This document shows, one piece after another, positions 54,183 through 62,203 of a DNA stretch of 64,000 nt. How positions within the stretch are numbered: the stretch's first letter is position 1; each line of letters begins with the position of its first letter. The notes below the pieces were generated by a model that was not told the DNA's origin, did not search any database, and worked only from the letters and a program-made list of their open reading frames with translations. This DNA is from Bacteroidaceae bacterium (GTDB lineage Bacteria > Bacteroidota > Bacteroidia > Bacteroidales > Bacteroidaceae): assembly GCA_017962495.1 (NCBI GenBank), contig JAGCVH010000010.1, positions 1 through 64,000 of the forward strand, read 5' to 3'. The translations under genes and the position numbers were made by a program.

Positions 54183-55430
54183 ATGAAACCTCTATCCCTC
54201 TACGAACTGAATGCCTTGGTGCGCGACGCCATTGCTCAGGAACTCCCCGACTCTTATTGGGTGCAGGGCGAACTTAGCGAAGGCAGAGTGGGCGCGGGCG
54301 GTCATTTCTATGGCGAATTGGTGCAAAGGGACGAGGACAGTGGAGAGATTATTGCGAAAGCACGCATCAATTGCTGGGCATCTTCATACGCTTCGGTAAG
54401 CCGTAAGTTTGAAAGCCTGACGGACGAGCATCTGCGGGCAGGCTTGGCCGTATTGCTCGAGGTTCGAGTAACCTTTCATCCCCAATATGGATACAGCCTT
54501 TCCGTTCAGGACATCGACCCTTCCTACACGTTGGGCGATGCCGTGCGTCGGCGTATGCAAATACTTGCCCAACTTGAAGCCGATGGAATCCTGCACGACA
54601 ACCAGATGCTTTCGATGCCCATACTTCCTCGTTGTGTCGCTGTCATAAGCAGTGCACAAGCGGCAGGCTATGGCGACTTCTGCAAGCAGGTTCAGGACAA
54701 CGACTATGGCTATTATTTCCAACTCAAACTCTTCCCCGCTCTCATGCAGGGACGTGGGTTGGAGGAGTCCATCATTAGCGCGCTCGGGCAGATTGCAGAT
54801 GAGGCAGACCAGTGGGATGTCGTAGTTATCATTCGAGGCGGAGGAGCAACCAGCGACCTGAGCGATTTCGATTCTTATCCCTTGGCCGCTTGCATAGCGC
54901 AAATGCCTCTTCCTGTTATTACGGGCATAGGTCACGAACGCGATGAGACGGTTCTCGACCATGTTGCCCACACACATCTTAAGACGCCTACCGCAGTGGG
55001 TGCTTTCCTCATAGATTGTATGGTTGAGGCAGAGGCTCGAGTGGAGGACTTAGCTCAACGTATTGCTCGTGCGACATCGGATAAACTTGCGAGTGAGAAG
55101 CAACGAATGTTACGCCTGACGACAACCTTGCCTATGGCTTTCCGCATGGATTCCTCGCGTCGCGAGCGCGGGCTCGAGGCTTTGATGCATCGCCTTAGTA
55201 TGGCCATTCGTGAGGTGATGCAGGGACAAGTCCATCGAATCGACCTCTTGGAACAACGCCTACATGGACTCGACCCCGATGTGATGCTCAAACGAGGCTA
55301 TAGCATAAGCCTGGTCGATGGGCATCTGGTAACCGACCTTTCTTCGCTTGTCGCAGGGCAGGAACTCATCACTCGCACTTACAACGGAGAAATAACATCA
55401 ACGATAAAGACATGCAAAAGAAGAAAATGA
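54183..55430 (+). CDS. xseA: Exodeoxyribonuclease VII large subunit
   Basis: A 415-aa catalytic subunit that degrades single-stranded DNA with XseB. N-terminal OB fold (SYWVQGELSEGRV..GGHFYGELVQ, residues ~20-110), catalytic domain with CVAVISSAQAAGYGDF, VVIIRGGGATSDLSDFD and ITGIGHERDETVLDHVAH, and coiled C-terminal region. It is a little shorter than E. coli XseA (456 aa). The xseB start overlaps its end. Confidence 0.95.
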   Translation: MKPLSLYELNALVRDAIAQELPDSYWVQGELSEGRVGAGGHFYGELVQRDEDSGEIIAKARINCWASSYASVSRKFESLTDEHLRAGLAVLLEVRVTFHPQYGYSLSVQDIDPSYTLGDAVRRRMQILAQLEADGILHDNQMLSMPILPRCVAVISSAQAAGYGDFCKQVQDNDYGYYFQLKLFPALMQGRGLEESIISALGQIADEADQWDVVVIIRGGGATSDLSDFDSYPLAACIAQMPLPVITGIGHERDETVLDHVAHTHLKTPTAVGAFLIDCMVEAEARVEDLAQRIARATSDKLASEKQRMLRLTTTLPMAFRMDSSRRERGLEALMHRLSMAIREVMQGQVHRIDLLEQRLHGLDPDVMLKRGYSISLVDGHLVTDLSSLVAGQELITRTYNGEITSTIKTCKRRK

Positions 55431-55612
55431 CCTACGAACAAGCTGTCAACCGACTGGAACAGCTTGCCCAACAAATGGAACAAGGCGAAGTGCCCATCGA
55501 CGAAATGGTGACTCGCCTGCGTGAGGCGCAAGCCCTGATAAAACAATGTCGCCAACAACTCACCAAAGCAGATGAGCAAGTGCGACAGATACTCGATGCT
55601 CCATCGGCTTAA
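55412..55612 (+). CDS. xseB: Exodeoxyribonuclease VII small subunit
   Basis: A 66-aa all-helical small subunit (MTYEQAVNRLEQLAQQMEQG..VDEMVTRLREAQALIKQC pattern; residues DEMVTRL follow PI). It overlaps xseA by 19 nt. The alternative ATG at 55427 forms an ATGA overlap with the xseA stop and would give 61 aa. The family usually has a short KKK-type N-terminus, so I kept the longer one. Confidence 0.92.
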   Translation: MQKKKMTYEQAVNRLEQLAQQMEQGEVPIDEMVTRLREAQALIKQCRQQLTKADEQVRQILDAPSA

Positions 55613-55655
55613 AGCCTTTTTTTATTATTAATTTTTATTTTTGAATATATTATCG

Positions 55656-55663
55656 TACCTTTG
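55656..55663 (+). promoter_or_regulatory. -7 box of the DUF3791/DUF3990 unit
   Basis: TACCTTTG, 23 nt before the ATG at 55686, preceded by an AT-rich stretch. Confidence 0.65.
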
Positions 55664-55685
55664 TACGCAGAATAGATAAGAAACT

Positions 55686-55913
55686 ATGAGCCAGCAAGAG
55701 CAAAGTAATAGGATAGCCTACTTCAATTGTTGCATACAGGCATTCGCTGAACGGTTCCGTTTATCGGCAACAGAGGCGTATCGCTATCTGAAGAATTTCC
55801 TTGGCATGGATTTCTTGTATCGCTTCTATGAGGCCGAGCACACCCAGTCTATTGACGACGCGGTGGCAGACCTCGTGATGATTTGTGGACGAAACGGTGG
55901 TCAACTGCAATGA
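55686..55913 (+). CDS. DUF3791-family protein, putative antitoxin
   Basis: A 75-aa helical protein (RIAYFNCCIQAFAERFRLSATEAYRYLKNFLGMDFLYRFYEAEHTQ) with the DUF3791 pattern, including the ending IDDAVADLVMICGRNGG. These proteins are commonly encoded next to DUF3990 proteins, as here, where its stop overlaps the next start by 4 nt (ATGA). It is probably an antitoxin or regulator, but this has not been shown. Confidence 0.85.
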   Translation: MSQQEQSNRIAYFNCCIQAFAERFRLSATEAYRYLKNFLGMDFLYRFYEAEHTQSIDDAVADLVMICGRNGGQLQ

Positions 55914-56386
55914 AACTCTATCACGGTTCAAATATGTCAATTGTCGACATCGACCTGTCAAAGGGACGTTGTGGCAAGGACTTTGGACAGGGCTTTTATC
56001 TGAGTGCCGATGAAGCGCAGGCTCGTCAGATGGCAGAAATAACTACATTCAAATTGTCATCGGGAAGTCCAACAGTAACTGCTTTTGAGATAGACGATGC
56101 GGTCTTATACTCTGGTGAACTTCGCGTGAAAGTATTTGAGGGGTATTCTGAGGAATGGGCAGAGTTTGTTTTGATGAATCGCAAGAATGCATCGCATACT
56201 CCCATGCATGACTATGACATCGTGATTGGTCCGATTGCCGATGACAAGGTTGGAGTGCAGATGCGCCTTTTTACAGAGAACTATATCAACCTTGCCGAAC
56301 TGGTAAAGCGTTTAACATACATACGACCTACCATTCAGTATTTCTTTGCCACGCCAGCGGCCATTAAACATCTTCATCGCGTATGA
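55910..56386 (+). CDS. DUF3990-family protein, putative ADP-ribosyltransferase toxin
   Basis: A 158-aa protein starting MKLYHGSNMSIVDIDLSKG, then CGKDFGQGFYLSADEAQA. The YHGS and GFYLS pair resembles the NAD-binding H..Y motifs of ADP-ribosyltransferases, and EWAEFVLMNRK could supply the catalytic Glu region. DUF3990 sits in the same fold group as known ART-type toxins. It overlaps DUF3791 upstream and a third small gene downstream by 4 nt each, so three genes are coupled. Start chosen at 55910 over an upstream in-frame ATG inside DUF3791. Confidence 0.82.
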   Translation: MKLYHGSNMSIVDIDLSKGRCGKDFGQGFYLSADEAQARQMAEITTFKLSSGSPTVTAFEIDDAVLYSGELRVKVFEGYSEEWAEFVLMNRKNASHTPMHDYDIVIGPIADDKVGVQMRLFTENYINLAELVKRLTYIRPTIQYFFATPAAIKHLHRV

Positions 56387-56604
56387 CTAAAGATGAGCGT
56401 TTCCTTGTAGAACTTTTGTCCAACGAATTGGTTGAGCAACTGATGAAGGACTATGCCTGGGACATACAGAAGGCGATGGATGTATTGTATAATTCCGAAA
56501 CATTCTCCAAACTCGAAGACCCTCGTTCCGGTTTGTATTATCAAGGTCTTCCTTATGTCTATTCCTACTTGAAAAGTGAAATAGAGACAGGCCAAATGGC
56601 GTAA
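56383..56604 (+). CDS. Small third gene of the DUF3990 unit, putative second antitoxin
   Basis: A 73-aa predicted mostly helical protein (MTKDERFLVELLSNELVEQLMKDY...AMDVLYNSETFSKLEDPRSGLYYQGLPYVYSYLKSE). I recognise the pattern as one that often follows DUF3990 genes but know no function. Coupled by an ATGA overlap and ended by a strong terminator. It could be an antitoxin, chaperone or a second DUF3791-like member. Confidence 0.75.
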   Translation: MTKDERFLVELLSNELVEQLMKDYAWDIQKAMDVLYNSETFSKLEDPRSGLYYQGLPYVYSYLKSEIETGQMA

Positions 56605-56647
56605 TGCCTAATTTTGCTTTGCAATAAGTAATTTGTTCAACAAATAA

Positions 56648-56688
56648 AATCCCCCAGCCGTTTTAAATAAATGGTTGGGGGATTGTTG
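56648..56688 (+). terminator. Terminator of the DUF3990 unit
   Basis: 12-bp stem AATCCCCCAGCC / GGTTGGGGGATT (one G-T pair), 13-nt loop, then GTTGTGG. Convergent with the minus-strand cluster that follows and likely bidirectional. Confidence 0.75.
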
Positions 56689-56707
56689 TGGATAATTGTA
56701 AAATGAT

Positions 56708-56977
56708 TCAATGAACCATTGAAAGTTCATCATTAATCATATCAGTAGGAGTGTCGTCATAATGTATGGATTTACTTTCCAATAACATTCTTAATTCATC
56801 ACCTTGGCCATTCTCTTCTATTTTAGAAATTATTTCTATAACTCTTTTATCATCATACCCCGCAAGAGCACTATATGATAAAACATATGGTACAAGAACA
56901 TCAACAAACAAATTTTTATCATCGTTTGTTAAATTTGCCTTCTCCATTATTTCTTCAATCTTAATTCTGAATTCCAT
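56708..56977 (-). CDS. Hypothetical small helical protein
   Basis: An 89-aa protein (FRIKIEEIMEKANLTNDDKNLFVDVLVPYVLSYSALAGYDDKRVIEIISKIE) with no recognised domain, predicted helical and acidic at the C-terminus. It is the last gene of the four-gene minus-strand cluster, 23 nt after the zinc-ribbon gene. AT-rich compared with its neighbours. Confidence 0.65.
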   Translation of the reverse strand: MEFRIKIEEIMEKANLTNDDKNLFVDVLVPYVLSYSALAGYDDKRVIEIISKIEENGQGDELRMLLESKSIHYDDTPTDMINDELSMVH

Positions 56978-57000
56978 AGTAATTAATTTTTATTTAATCT

Positions 57001-57639
57001 TTACGAGCATGCCTTGATGAGGAGGAAGAGGATAACACCGCCAACAGCCCATACCCAGTTGGGAATGCCATCTCCTTCATTATCCCCATTGTTTTCATTC
57101 CAAGGTTCATAAGTGGTTCGCATCTCGATAGAGTCAAAATGAAATGCACCTTTATTTAATAGTTCGGAAACAAGACGTGCAGCGCCTTCTGCGTCATTCC
57201 CAAAGTTAATACAATATTCTGCCCAATTATGTTCCAAAGCCTTGCGTGTGAAAAGAGGATAACTTTCAAGTTTACTGAAAACATTCCATCCTTCCCCGTA
57301 TTCTGGTATTACTAAGTCAAAATGTAACCCCTGTTGATCAGGGAAATTACTAATCTGTATCACCTTCTCACATGAAAGAGTTCCTTTTTCATCAATACCA
57401 TTAGGGTCATATATCTCTGTACTTACATTTTCATTGGGATATTCCTTCTGGCATTCAAGATTCCCCGTCAATTCCTCGATGAGTCCTGGAATCACTTCAT
57501 CATTGGTTAAGTAACAGGTTTGGGACAGGTCAATACCTTTATCCACAAAACGGACGAGCAGACTGCCGCAGTATTCGCAGTTCTGGTGGTTGGTTGCATT
57601 GGCACCGCAATTAGGGCACTTTAAAAGTTTTTCTTCCAT
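57001..57639 (-). CDS. Zinc-ribbon membrane protein of the SPFH cluster
   Basis: A 212-aa protein with an N-terminal zinc ribbon (CPNCGANATNHQNCEYCG, residues ~8-25), a soluble middle and one C-terminal transmembrane helix (WVWAVGGVILFLLIKAC), so a tail-anchored layout. It resembles in layout the YdjG-type proteins that accompany SPFH proteins in Bacillus, but sequence homology is not established. It lies 26 nt before the membrane gene next upstream in the cluster. Confidence 0.75.
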   Translation of the reverse strand: MEEKLLKCPNCGANATNHQNCEYCGSLLVRFVDKGIDLSQTCYLTNDEVIPGLIEELTGNLECQKEYPNENVSTEIYDPNGIDEKGTLSCEKVIQISNFPDQQGLHFDLVIPEYGEGWNVFSKLESYPLFTRKALEHNWAEYCINFGNDAEGAARLVSELLNKGAFHFDSIEMRTTYEPWNENNGDNEGDGIPNWVWAVGGVILFLLIKACS

Positions 57640-57665
57640 AATAATGATTATTAGTTAATAAAAGG

Positions 57666-58010
57666 TTATTGGATTGTTTTTGACACATGGTTTGCTCCCA
57701 TGAGGAGTATGACCTGGAGCAGAATGGCCATCAGTACGAAGATGACTGCGCCATTATCCTCCATCTGAGGACGGCTGAATGCAATGCTTAGGAACTCCAC
57801 GACGGCAAAGAGGGGGAACAGGACATTCATGGAAATGCGGAAGCCATCCTTCAACTGCACCACACCCAAGAGCCAGATGAGCAGGACATTGATGAGGATG
57901 ACGCCACAGTTCACACATACATTAAAGGTATGATAACCAGAAAGCATGAGGCCGAACACCACATTGAGCACAAGCAGCATGAGGCCGACGATGAATGTTA
58001 GATTCTTCAT
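57666..58010 (-). CDS. Small polytopic membrane protein of the SPFH cluster
   Basis: A 114-aa protein with four hydrophobic segments (TFIVGLMLLVLNVVFGLML, VCVNCGVILINVLLIWLLGV, SMNVLFPLFAVVEFLSIAF, AVIFVLMAILLQVILLMG). No family recognised. Its position between SPFH and zinc-ribbon genes suggests a shared envelope role. Confidence 0.7.
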   Translation of the reverse strand: MKNLTFIVGLMLLVLNVVFGLMLSGYHTFNVCVNCGVILINVLLIWLLGVVQLKDGFRISMNVLFPLFAVVEFLSIAFSRPQMEDNGAVIFVLMAILLQVILLMGANHVSKTIQ

Positions 58011-58035
58011 AGTAATACATCTTTATATTAATTAG

Positions 58036-59145
58036 TTATTGTACAGATGGAAGGGGAGGAGGTGTGACACCGAACTTGTCGATAAACTCTGTCAGTGTGG
58101 AGATAGCAACCCAAGTGGGTAATCCCTGCTTCCATGCAAGGGTGTCGGGTCTTATCTGTCCTTGAGTGATGTAATTGCAAACGGTAGTAAAGTCGAGCGG
58201 GCCTTGCTGTTGACCATTCGGGGCAATATAATAAGTGGCAGGCTGTGGTATGGGAGGAGGTCCTGCTTGTGTATTCAGTTGTTGTCCAACAATGCCAGCC
58301 ATTTGGCCACCCACACCCATGCCAGCATTCATGCCCATGCCGATGCCGATGGCACCGCCCATGGCACCTTCGTTGCCGGCGGCCTTTTCCATGACGCCGA
58401 AGCTACGGTCGGCTTGATAGAATTCACGTCCCATAACTCTCAACTTTGCTACCTGTTCCTTTGCCTCCTTCAGTTTGATGAAACTGGGGTCGTCCTCAGG
58501 CACATTGATGGACATGATGTAGAAGTTTTCCAACCCAATGCCATATTTGTTAAACTCAGATTGCAGGGTTTGCTGTGCAAACTCTGAGATGTCGTTAAGG
58601 TGGGAGTTAAGGTTCAGGATGGAGATGCCGTCTTTGTTCATCTTGTCGGACAAAATGTTGTTAAAACGCGACATCATCATGCCCTTGAAGTACGACTCAA
58701 TCTTGCCGATAGTGAAGGACGACATGTTGCCTGCTAAGTTCTCGATAAGCACCTTCGGATCACTTACACGCAAGCCATATTGTCCAAAAGCGCGGACGGG
58801 AACGATAATCTCGTACTTCGGGTCTTCAAGTTGGATTGGGGTAGGAGTGCCCCATTTGGAATCGAGAACGGCCAGATGATTGATAAACCACACTTCGGCT
58901 TGGAAGGGCGAATCGCCTCCAAAGGGAATGTTAATGATTTTGCTTAGTAGAGGGATGTTCTCGGTCTTGATAGTATATGTGCCTGGTTCGGAGAATACAT
59001 CGAGAACTTTGCCTCCTTTTACAAAATAGGCCGACTGGCCAGTATAGACAACCAGTTGTGTACCCAGACGCAAATCGTTGGACGGGAACTTGTAAATCAG
59101 TTCACGGGAATTGGCTTCCCATTTTACTACATCAATAAGTGTCAT
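58036..59145 (-). CDS. SPFH-domain protein with C-terminal GYF_2 domain
   Basis: A 369-aa cytoplasmic or membrane-associated scaffold. Residues ~25-250 match the YdjI / 'virion core protein'-like SPFH group (GDSPFQAEVWFINHLAVLDSKWGTP, VPVRAFGQYGLRVSDPKVLIENL). A Gly/Met-rich stretch (MGGAIGIGMGMNAGMGVGG, ~265-285) follows, then a GYF_2 domain (YYIAPNGQQQGPLDFTTVC..WKQGLPTWVAI, ~305-355). It is the first gene of the cluster. In Bacillus subtilis, YdjI works with YdjG and YdjH in membrane-stress responses. The parallel is inference. Confidence 0.9.
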   Translation of the reverse strand: MTLIDVVKWEANSRELIYKFPSNDLRLGTQLVVYTGQSAYFVKGGKVLDVFSEPGTYTIKTENIPLLSKIINIPFGGDSPFQAEVWFINHLAVLDSKWGTPTPIQLEDPKYEIIVPVRAFGQYGLRVSDPKVLIENLAGNMSSFTIGKIESYFKGMMMSRFNNILSDKMNKDGISILNLNSHLNDISEFAQQTLQSEFNKYGIGLENFYIMSINVPEDDPSFIKLKEAKEQVAKLRVMGREFYQADRSFGVMEKAAGNEGAMGGAIGIGMGMNAGMGVGGQMAGIVGQQLNTQAGPPPIPQPATYYIAPNGQQQGPLDFTTVCNYITQGQIRPDTLAWKQGLPTWVAISTLTEFIDKFGVTPPPLPSVQ

Positions 59146-59254
59146 AATTCGTTTCTATGGTTTGTTTAACAATTATCAAATGGCACAAGAGAAGCGGGGG
59201 TAATGTCCTCACCCATCTTATGACTGGTATCGCCAAACACCATCCGAGAAATGA

Positions 59255-59459
59255 ATAAAAACAATGTACCCACCGCCGTTTATGCAGTTACACAACGGCG
59301 GTGGCCGTATGTGTATGAACTACATACACGCAAGGGCATTGTTTCGACATTCATCCTTCTCGTTATGAAATTGGCGATTTCGTCATAAAGGATGAAAGCG
59401 TAGAACGCTCTCTTGGTCCCGTGGCTGTCTATCCACTCAAAGGCAGAATGGTCCGCAAG
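59255..59459 (-). ncRNA. Candidate structured small RNA, ~205 nt
   Basis: A minus-strand unit bounded by a consensus promoter (59496-59466) and a strong terminator hairpin (AACGGCGGTGG 59304-59294 with CCACCGCCGTT 59280-59270, then a T-rich tail). Between them are four more hairpins: GTGG/CCAC (59421-59436), AAAGCGT/ACGCTCT (59395-59411), TTCATCCTT/AAGGATGAA (59350-59396, sharing two bases with the previous) and GTGTATG/CATACAC (59311-59329). Nearly the whole transcript is paired. An open frame crosses it but lacks a convincing start. The RNA family is not recognised; 6S RNA size is similar but the fold differs. Confidence 0.6.
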
Positions 59460-59465
59460 ACAAGG

Positions 59466-59496
59466 CAAAGATACAAAACTTTTATGATAGCACAAA
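59466..59496 (-). promoter_or_regulatory. Promoter of the candidate small RNA
   Basis: Minus strand TTTG (59496-59493), 19-nt spacer, TATCTTTG (59473-59466). Confidence 0.7.
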
Positions 59497-59576
59497 GCAA
59501 TGAAGAAAAAACTGCTGAAATATATTGGCATATACTTGCATATTCGTACTTTGGCTTTGCCGAAGGTAAACTTCAC

Positions 59577-59736
59577 CTCGGAAATACCTAATTATATATC
59601 AGCGTGGCTTTGCCATTCGGTCTGTCGACCTTATGCAATCAACAAAATAAAACCAAGATGCAAGCATCTCTTTTCCTTTGCCGATAGCATTTACTGCTAT
59701 AAAATTTGGTAATTCACTCGGTTTGCAGTACCTTTG
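59577..59736 (+). promoter_or_regulatory. Hairpin-promoter cassette of ilvE
   Basis: CTCGG (59577-59581) with GAAATACC, then after a ~115-nt loop GGTAATTC containing-end arm with TTTG (59705-59708), ACTCG, 8 nt, TACCTTTG (59729-59736). TTTG to -7 spacing is 20 nt. The 5' arm pairs imperfectly. The remainder of the 622-bp gap between SPFH and ilvE holds the small RNA; nothing else was seen. Confidence 0.6.
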
Positions 59737-59767
59737 CAAAGATTTTTGATTGAATAGGTATAAGTTT

Positions 59768-60787
59768 ATGGAAAAGATTGATTGGAAAAACCTTTCGTTC
59801 GGTTACATCAAGACGGATTATAATGTGCGTTGCTACTACCGTAATGGCAAGTGGGGCGAGGTGGAAGTGTGCAGTGAAGAAACCATACCCATGCACATGG
59901 CAGCAGTGTGCCTTCACTACGGTCAGGAAGCCTTCGAGGGCATGAAGGCATATCGTTGTCCAGACGGACATGTACGAGTGTTCCGCACCGATGAGAATGC
60001 CGCTCGCATGCAGGCTACCGCCCAAGGACTGGTTATGCCAGAAGTGCCGACAGAGATGTTTAATTCGATGATTGATCAGGTCGTTCGCCTCAACGAACGC
60101 TTCATTCCTCCTTACGAGAGTGGAGCCACGCTTTACATTCGTCCTTTGCTTATTGGCATATCGGCTCAGGTAGGCGTTCATCCTTCTGATGAATATCTTT
60201 TCATGATATTTGTGACTCCCGTTGGACCTTACTTCAAGGGAGGCTTTGCCACCAATCCTTACGTTATCACACGCCAGTATGACCGTTCTGCCCCTCTTGG
60301 CACTGGATGTTACAAGGTGGGTGGCAACTATGCCGCTTCCTTGCGTGCCAATCAGTGGGCTCACGAGCAAGGTTACTCGTGTGAGTTCTATCTTGATGCC
60401 CGCGAAAAGAAGTATATCGATGAGTGCGGCGCGGCCAACTTCTTTGGCATCAAGGACAATACATACATCACGCCTAAGAGCACCAGCATCCTGCCTTCCG
60501 TAACGAATAAGAGCCTCATGCAATTGGCTGAAGACCTTGGCATGAAGGTGGAACGCCGACAGATTCCTTTGGAGGAACTGTCCACGTTTGAAGAGGCTGG
60601 AGCATGTGGTACTGCCGCTGTCATCTCTCCGATTGAGCGTATCGATGACCCCGATACAGGTCATAGTTACGTCTTCAGCAAGGACGGCAAGCCAGGACCT
60701 GTTAGCACGAAGCTTTATAATAAACTTATCGCCATCCAATATGGTATCGAACCCGACGTGCATGGATGGACGAGGGTAATCATTTGA
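59768..60787 (+). CDS. ilvE: Branched-chain amino acid aminotransferase
   Basis: A 339-aa fold-type IV PLP enzyme that makes valine, leucine and isoleucine from their 2-oxo acids with glutamate. Landmarks are LHYGQEAFEGMKAYR, LYIRPLLIG, the PLP-binding Lys183 in GTGCYKVGGNYA, ECGAANFFGI and EAGACGTAAVISPI. Start chosen at the ATG 59768 (MEKIDWKNL); a TTG 18 nt upstream is non-standard. No other branched-chain genes are next to it. Confidence 0.95.
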   Translation: MEKIDWKNLSFGYIKTDYNVRCYYRNGKWGEVEVCSEETIPMHMAAVCLHYGQEAFEGMKAYRCPDGHVRVFRTDENAARMQATAQGLVMPEVPTEMFNSMIDQVVRLNERFIPPYESGATLYIRPLLIGISAQVGVHPSDEYLFMIFVTPVGPYFKGGFATNPYVITRQYDRSAPLGTGCYKVGGNYAASLRANQWAHEQGYSCEFYLDAREKKYIDECGAANFFGIKDNTYITPKSTSILPSVTNKSLMQLAEDLGMKVERRQIPLEELSTFEEAGACGTAAVISPIERIDDPDTGHSYVFSKDGKPGPVSTKLYNKLIAIQYGIEPDVHGWTRVII

Positions 60788-60821
60788 CCTATTGTCCAAT
60801 AGGTAATAGGTAATTGATAAC

Positions 60822-60856
60822 ACAAAGCCGAGCAATTCATTTGCTCGGCTTTGTCT
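60822..60856 (+). terminator. Terminator after ilvE
   Basis: Perfect 13-bp stem CAAAGCCGAGCAA / TTGCTCGGCTTTG with a 5-nt loop, followed by TCTTTAG repeats. Confidence 0.85.
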
Positions 60857-60957
60857 TTAGTCTTTAGTCTTTAGCCTTTAACCTTTAACCTTTAACCCGT
60901 TAACCTGTTCGCTCGGCCCGCAGGGACGCTTGCGTAGCAGAGTGGAGCAAGAACCTG
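60853..60957. repeat. Tandem TTTAG/TTTAAC repeat with GTTCGCTC core, 3' side of mrp
   Basis: TCTTTAG copies then CCTTTAA copies, then CTGTTCGCTC, a GCTTGCGTAGC stretch and AGCAAGAACCTGTTAACC. A related element is on the other side of mrp (62062-62162), in the same orientation. Confidence 0.6.
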
Positions 60958-62058
60958 TTAACCCTTTACCCCCACTATCGTCGTCTTGGGTAATTCTTGA
61001 TTCCGCTTGTCCGTCTGCGTAACCACGCGAGCGGCCAATTGCATGAAGGCATTACCTTGAGGCGTACTTGGGTCAAGAGCAACAGGCGTCCCTTGGTCGC
61101 CTTGTTCGCAAATGTCCTGAACCACGGGTATCTGTCCCAGAAGTGGAACGTTCATCTCTTCTGCCAACTGCTTAACACCTTCCTTGCCGAATATATAATA
61201 CTTCTCTTCGGGATGCTGGGCAGGCGTGAACCACGACATATTTTCCACAAGGCCGAGGATGGGCACGCCCACCTTCTCGTTCTGGTACATATTTATTCCC
61301 TTGCGTGCATCTGCGAGTGCCACCTGTTGGGGTGTCGAGACGATGACTGCTCCTGTTATGGGCAAAGTCTGCACAAGTGTTAGGTGTATGTCCGATGTTC
61401 CTGGAGGTGTGTCAAGAATGAAATAGTCAAGGTCTCCCCAGTTGCTATCGCCAATTAGTTGCTTCAAGGCATTACAAGCCATTCCTCCACGCCAGAGTGT
61501 TGCCTGTTCAGGCGAGACAAAGAACCCAATCGAGAGCACCTTCACGCCGTATTGCTCCACTGGGACGATAAGGTCTCGCCCCTCTATGCGTTCGCTATAA
61601 GGTCGGGCATCTTCTATTTGGAACATCTTGGGAATGGAAGGACCGAATATGTCGCAATCGAGCAAACCCACACGATGTCCGAGTCGAGCCAAGGCAACAG
61701 CAAGGTTGGCGGCAACGGTGCTCTTGCCCACGCCTCCCTTTCCACTACTTACGGCAATGATGTTCCTCACGCCAGGCAATAGTTCAGGCAACTCCGGGCG
61801 AGGGGATTGTAGGGTCTTTGTCTTTATCTCCACCGTTACGTCCTTCGACACATAAGCATGTATGGCTGCTTCGCATGCCTTCACGATGCTCTTCAGGAAA
61901 GGATTCGTCGGCTTGTCAAATATAAGGGAGAACTCGACGTGCATACCGCTGATGCGCAGGTCGTCCTCCACCATCTCCATCTCCACCACGTTCTTGCCCG
62001 TGCCAGGGTATCGCACTGTAGCCAGTGCATCCATTATCAGTTTGGGGTATAATTCCAT
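60958..62058 (-). CDS. mrp: Mrp/ApbC-family Fe-S carrier ATPase
   Basis: A 366-aa cytoplasmic P-loop ATPase that delivers Fe-S clusters to apo-proteins. An N-terminal DUF59/MIP18-type domain (residues ~1-80) is followed by deviant Walker A SSGKGGVGKST (residues 104-114), DCDIFGPSIPKM and DYFILDTPPGTSDIHLTL. The usual C-terminal CxxC cluster ligands (after VENMS) are replaced by WFTPAQHPEEKYYIFG, a form I associate with Bacteroidota Mrp. Length is normal. No neighbours in an operon. Confidence 0.93.
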   Translation of the reverse strand: MELYPKLIMDALATVRYPGTGKNVVEMEMVEDDLRISGMHVEFSLIFDKPTNPFLKSIVKACEAAIHAYVSKDVTVEIKTKTLQSPRPELPELLPGVRNIIAVSSGKGGVGKSTVAANLAVALARLGHRVGLLDCDIFGPSIPKMFQIEDARPYSERIEGRDLIVPVEQYGVKVLSIGFFVSPEQATLWRGGMACNALKQLIGDSNWGDLDYFILDTPPGTSDIHLTLVQTLPITGAVIVSTPQQVALADARKGINMYQNEKVGVPILGLVENMSWFTPAQHPEEKYYIFGKEGVKQLAEEMNVPLLGQIPVVQDICEQGDQGTPVALDPSTPQGNAFMQLAARVVTQTDKRNQELPKTTIVGVKG

Positions 62059-62061
62059 ATA

Positions 62062-62162
62062 AGAGTTTAAAAGTTTAACGGTTTAACGGTTTAATTGTTC
62101 GCTCTGCATCTCGTTTAGGCGTGATGCTCGCGTAGCGTAGATAAGCAAGAATGGTTTAACGT
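62062..62162. repeat. GTTTAACG tandem repeat with GTTCGCTC core, 5' side of mrp
   Basis: AGTTTAAAAGTTTAACGGTT-type tandem copies, then TTGTTCGCTC, GCTCGCGTAGCG and AAGCAAGAATGGTTTAACG. Same layout as 60853-60957, giving repeats on both sides of mrp. Confidence 0.6.
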
Positions 62163-62203
62163 TCAATAGTGTTTGGACTCAATCACCTAATACCTTCGTG
62201 GAC

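Noticed and set aside
59280-59576. Open frame of 98 codons on the minus strand
   Set aside because: It runs through a promoter, five hairpins and a terminator; the frame is better explained by a structured RNA.
59500-59712. 70-codon frame on the + strand before ilvE
   Set aside because: It overlaps the cassette loop and has no homology or coding features I can recognise.
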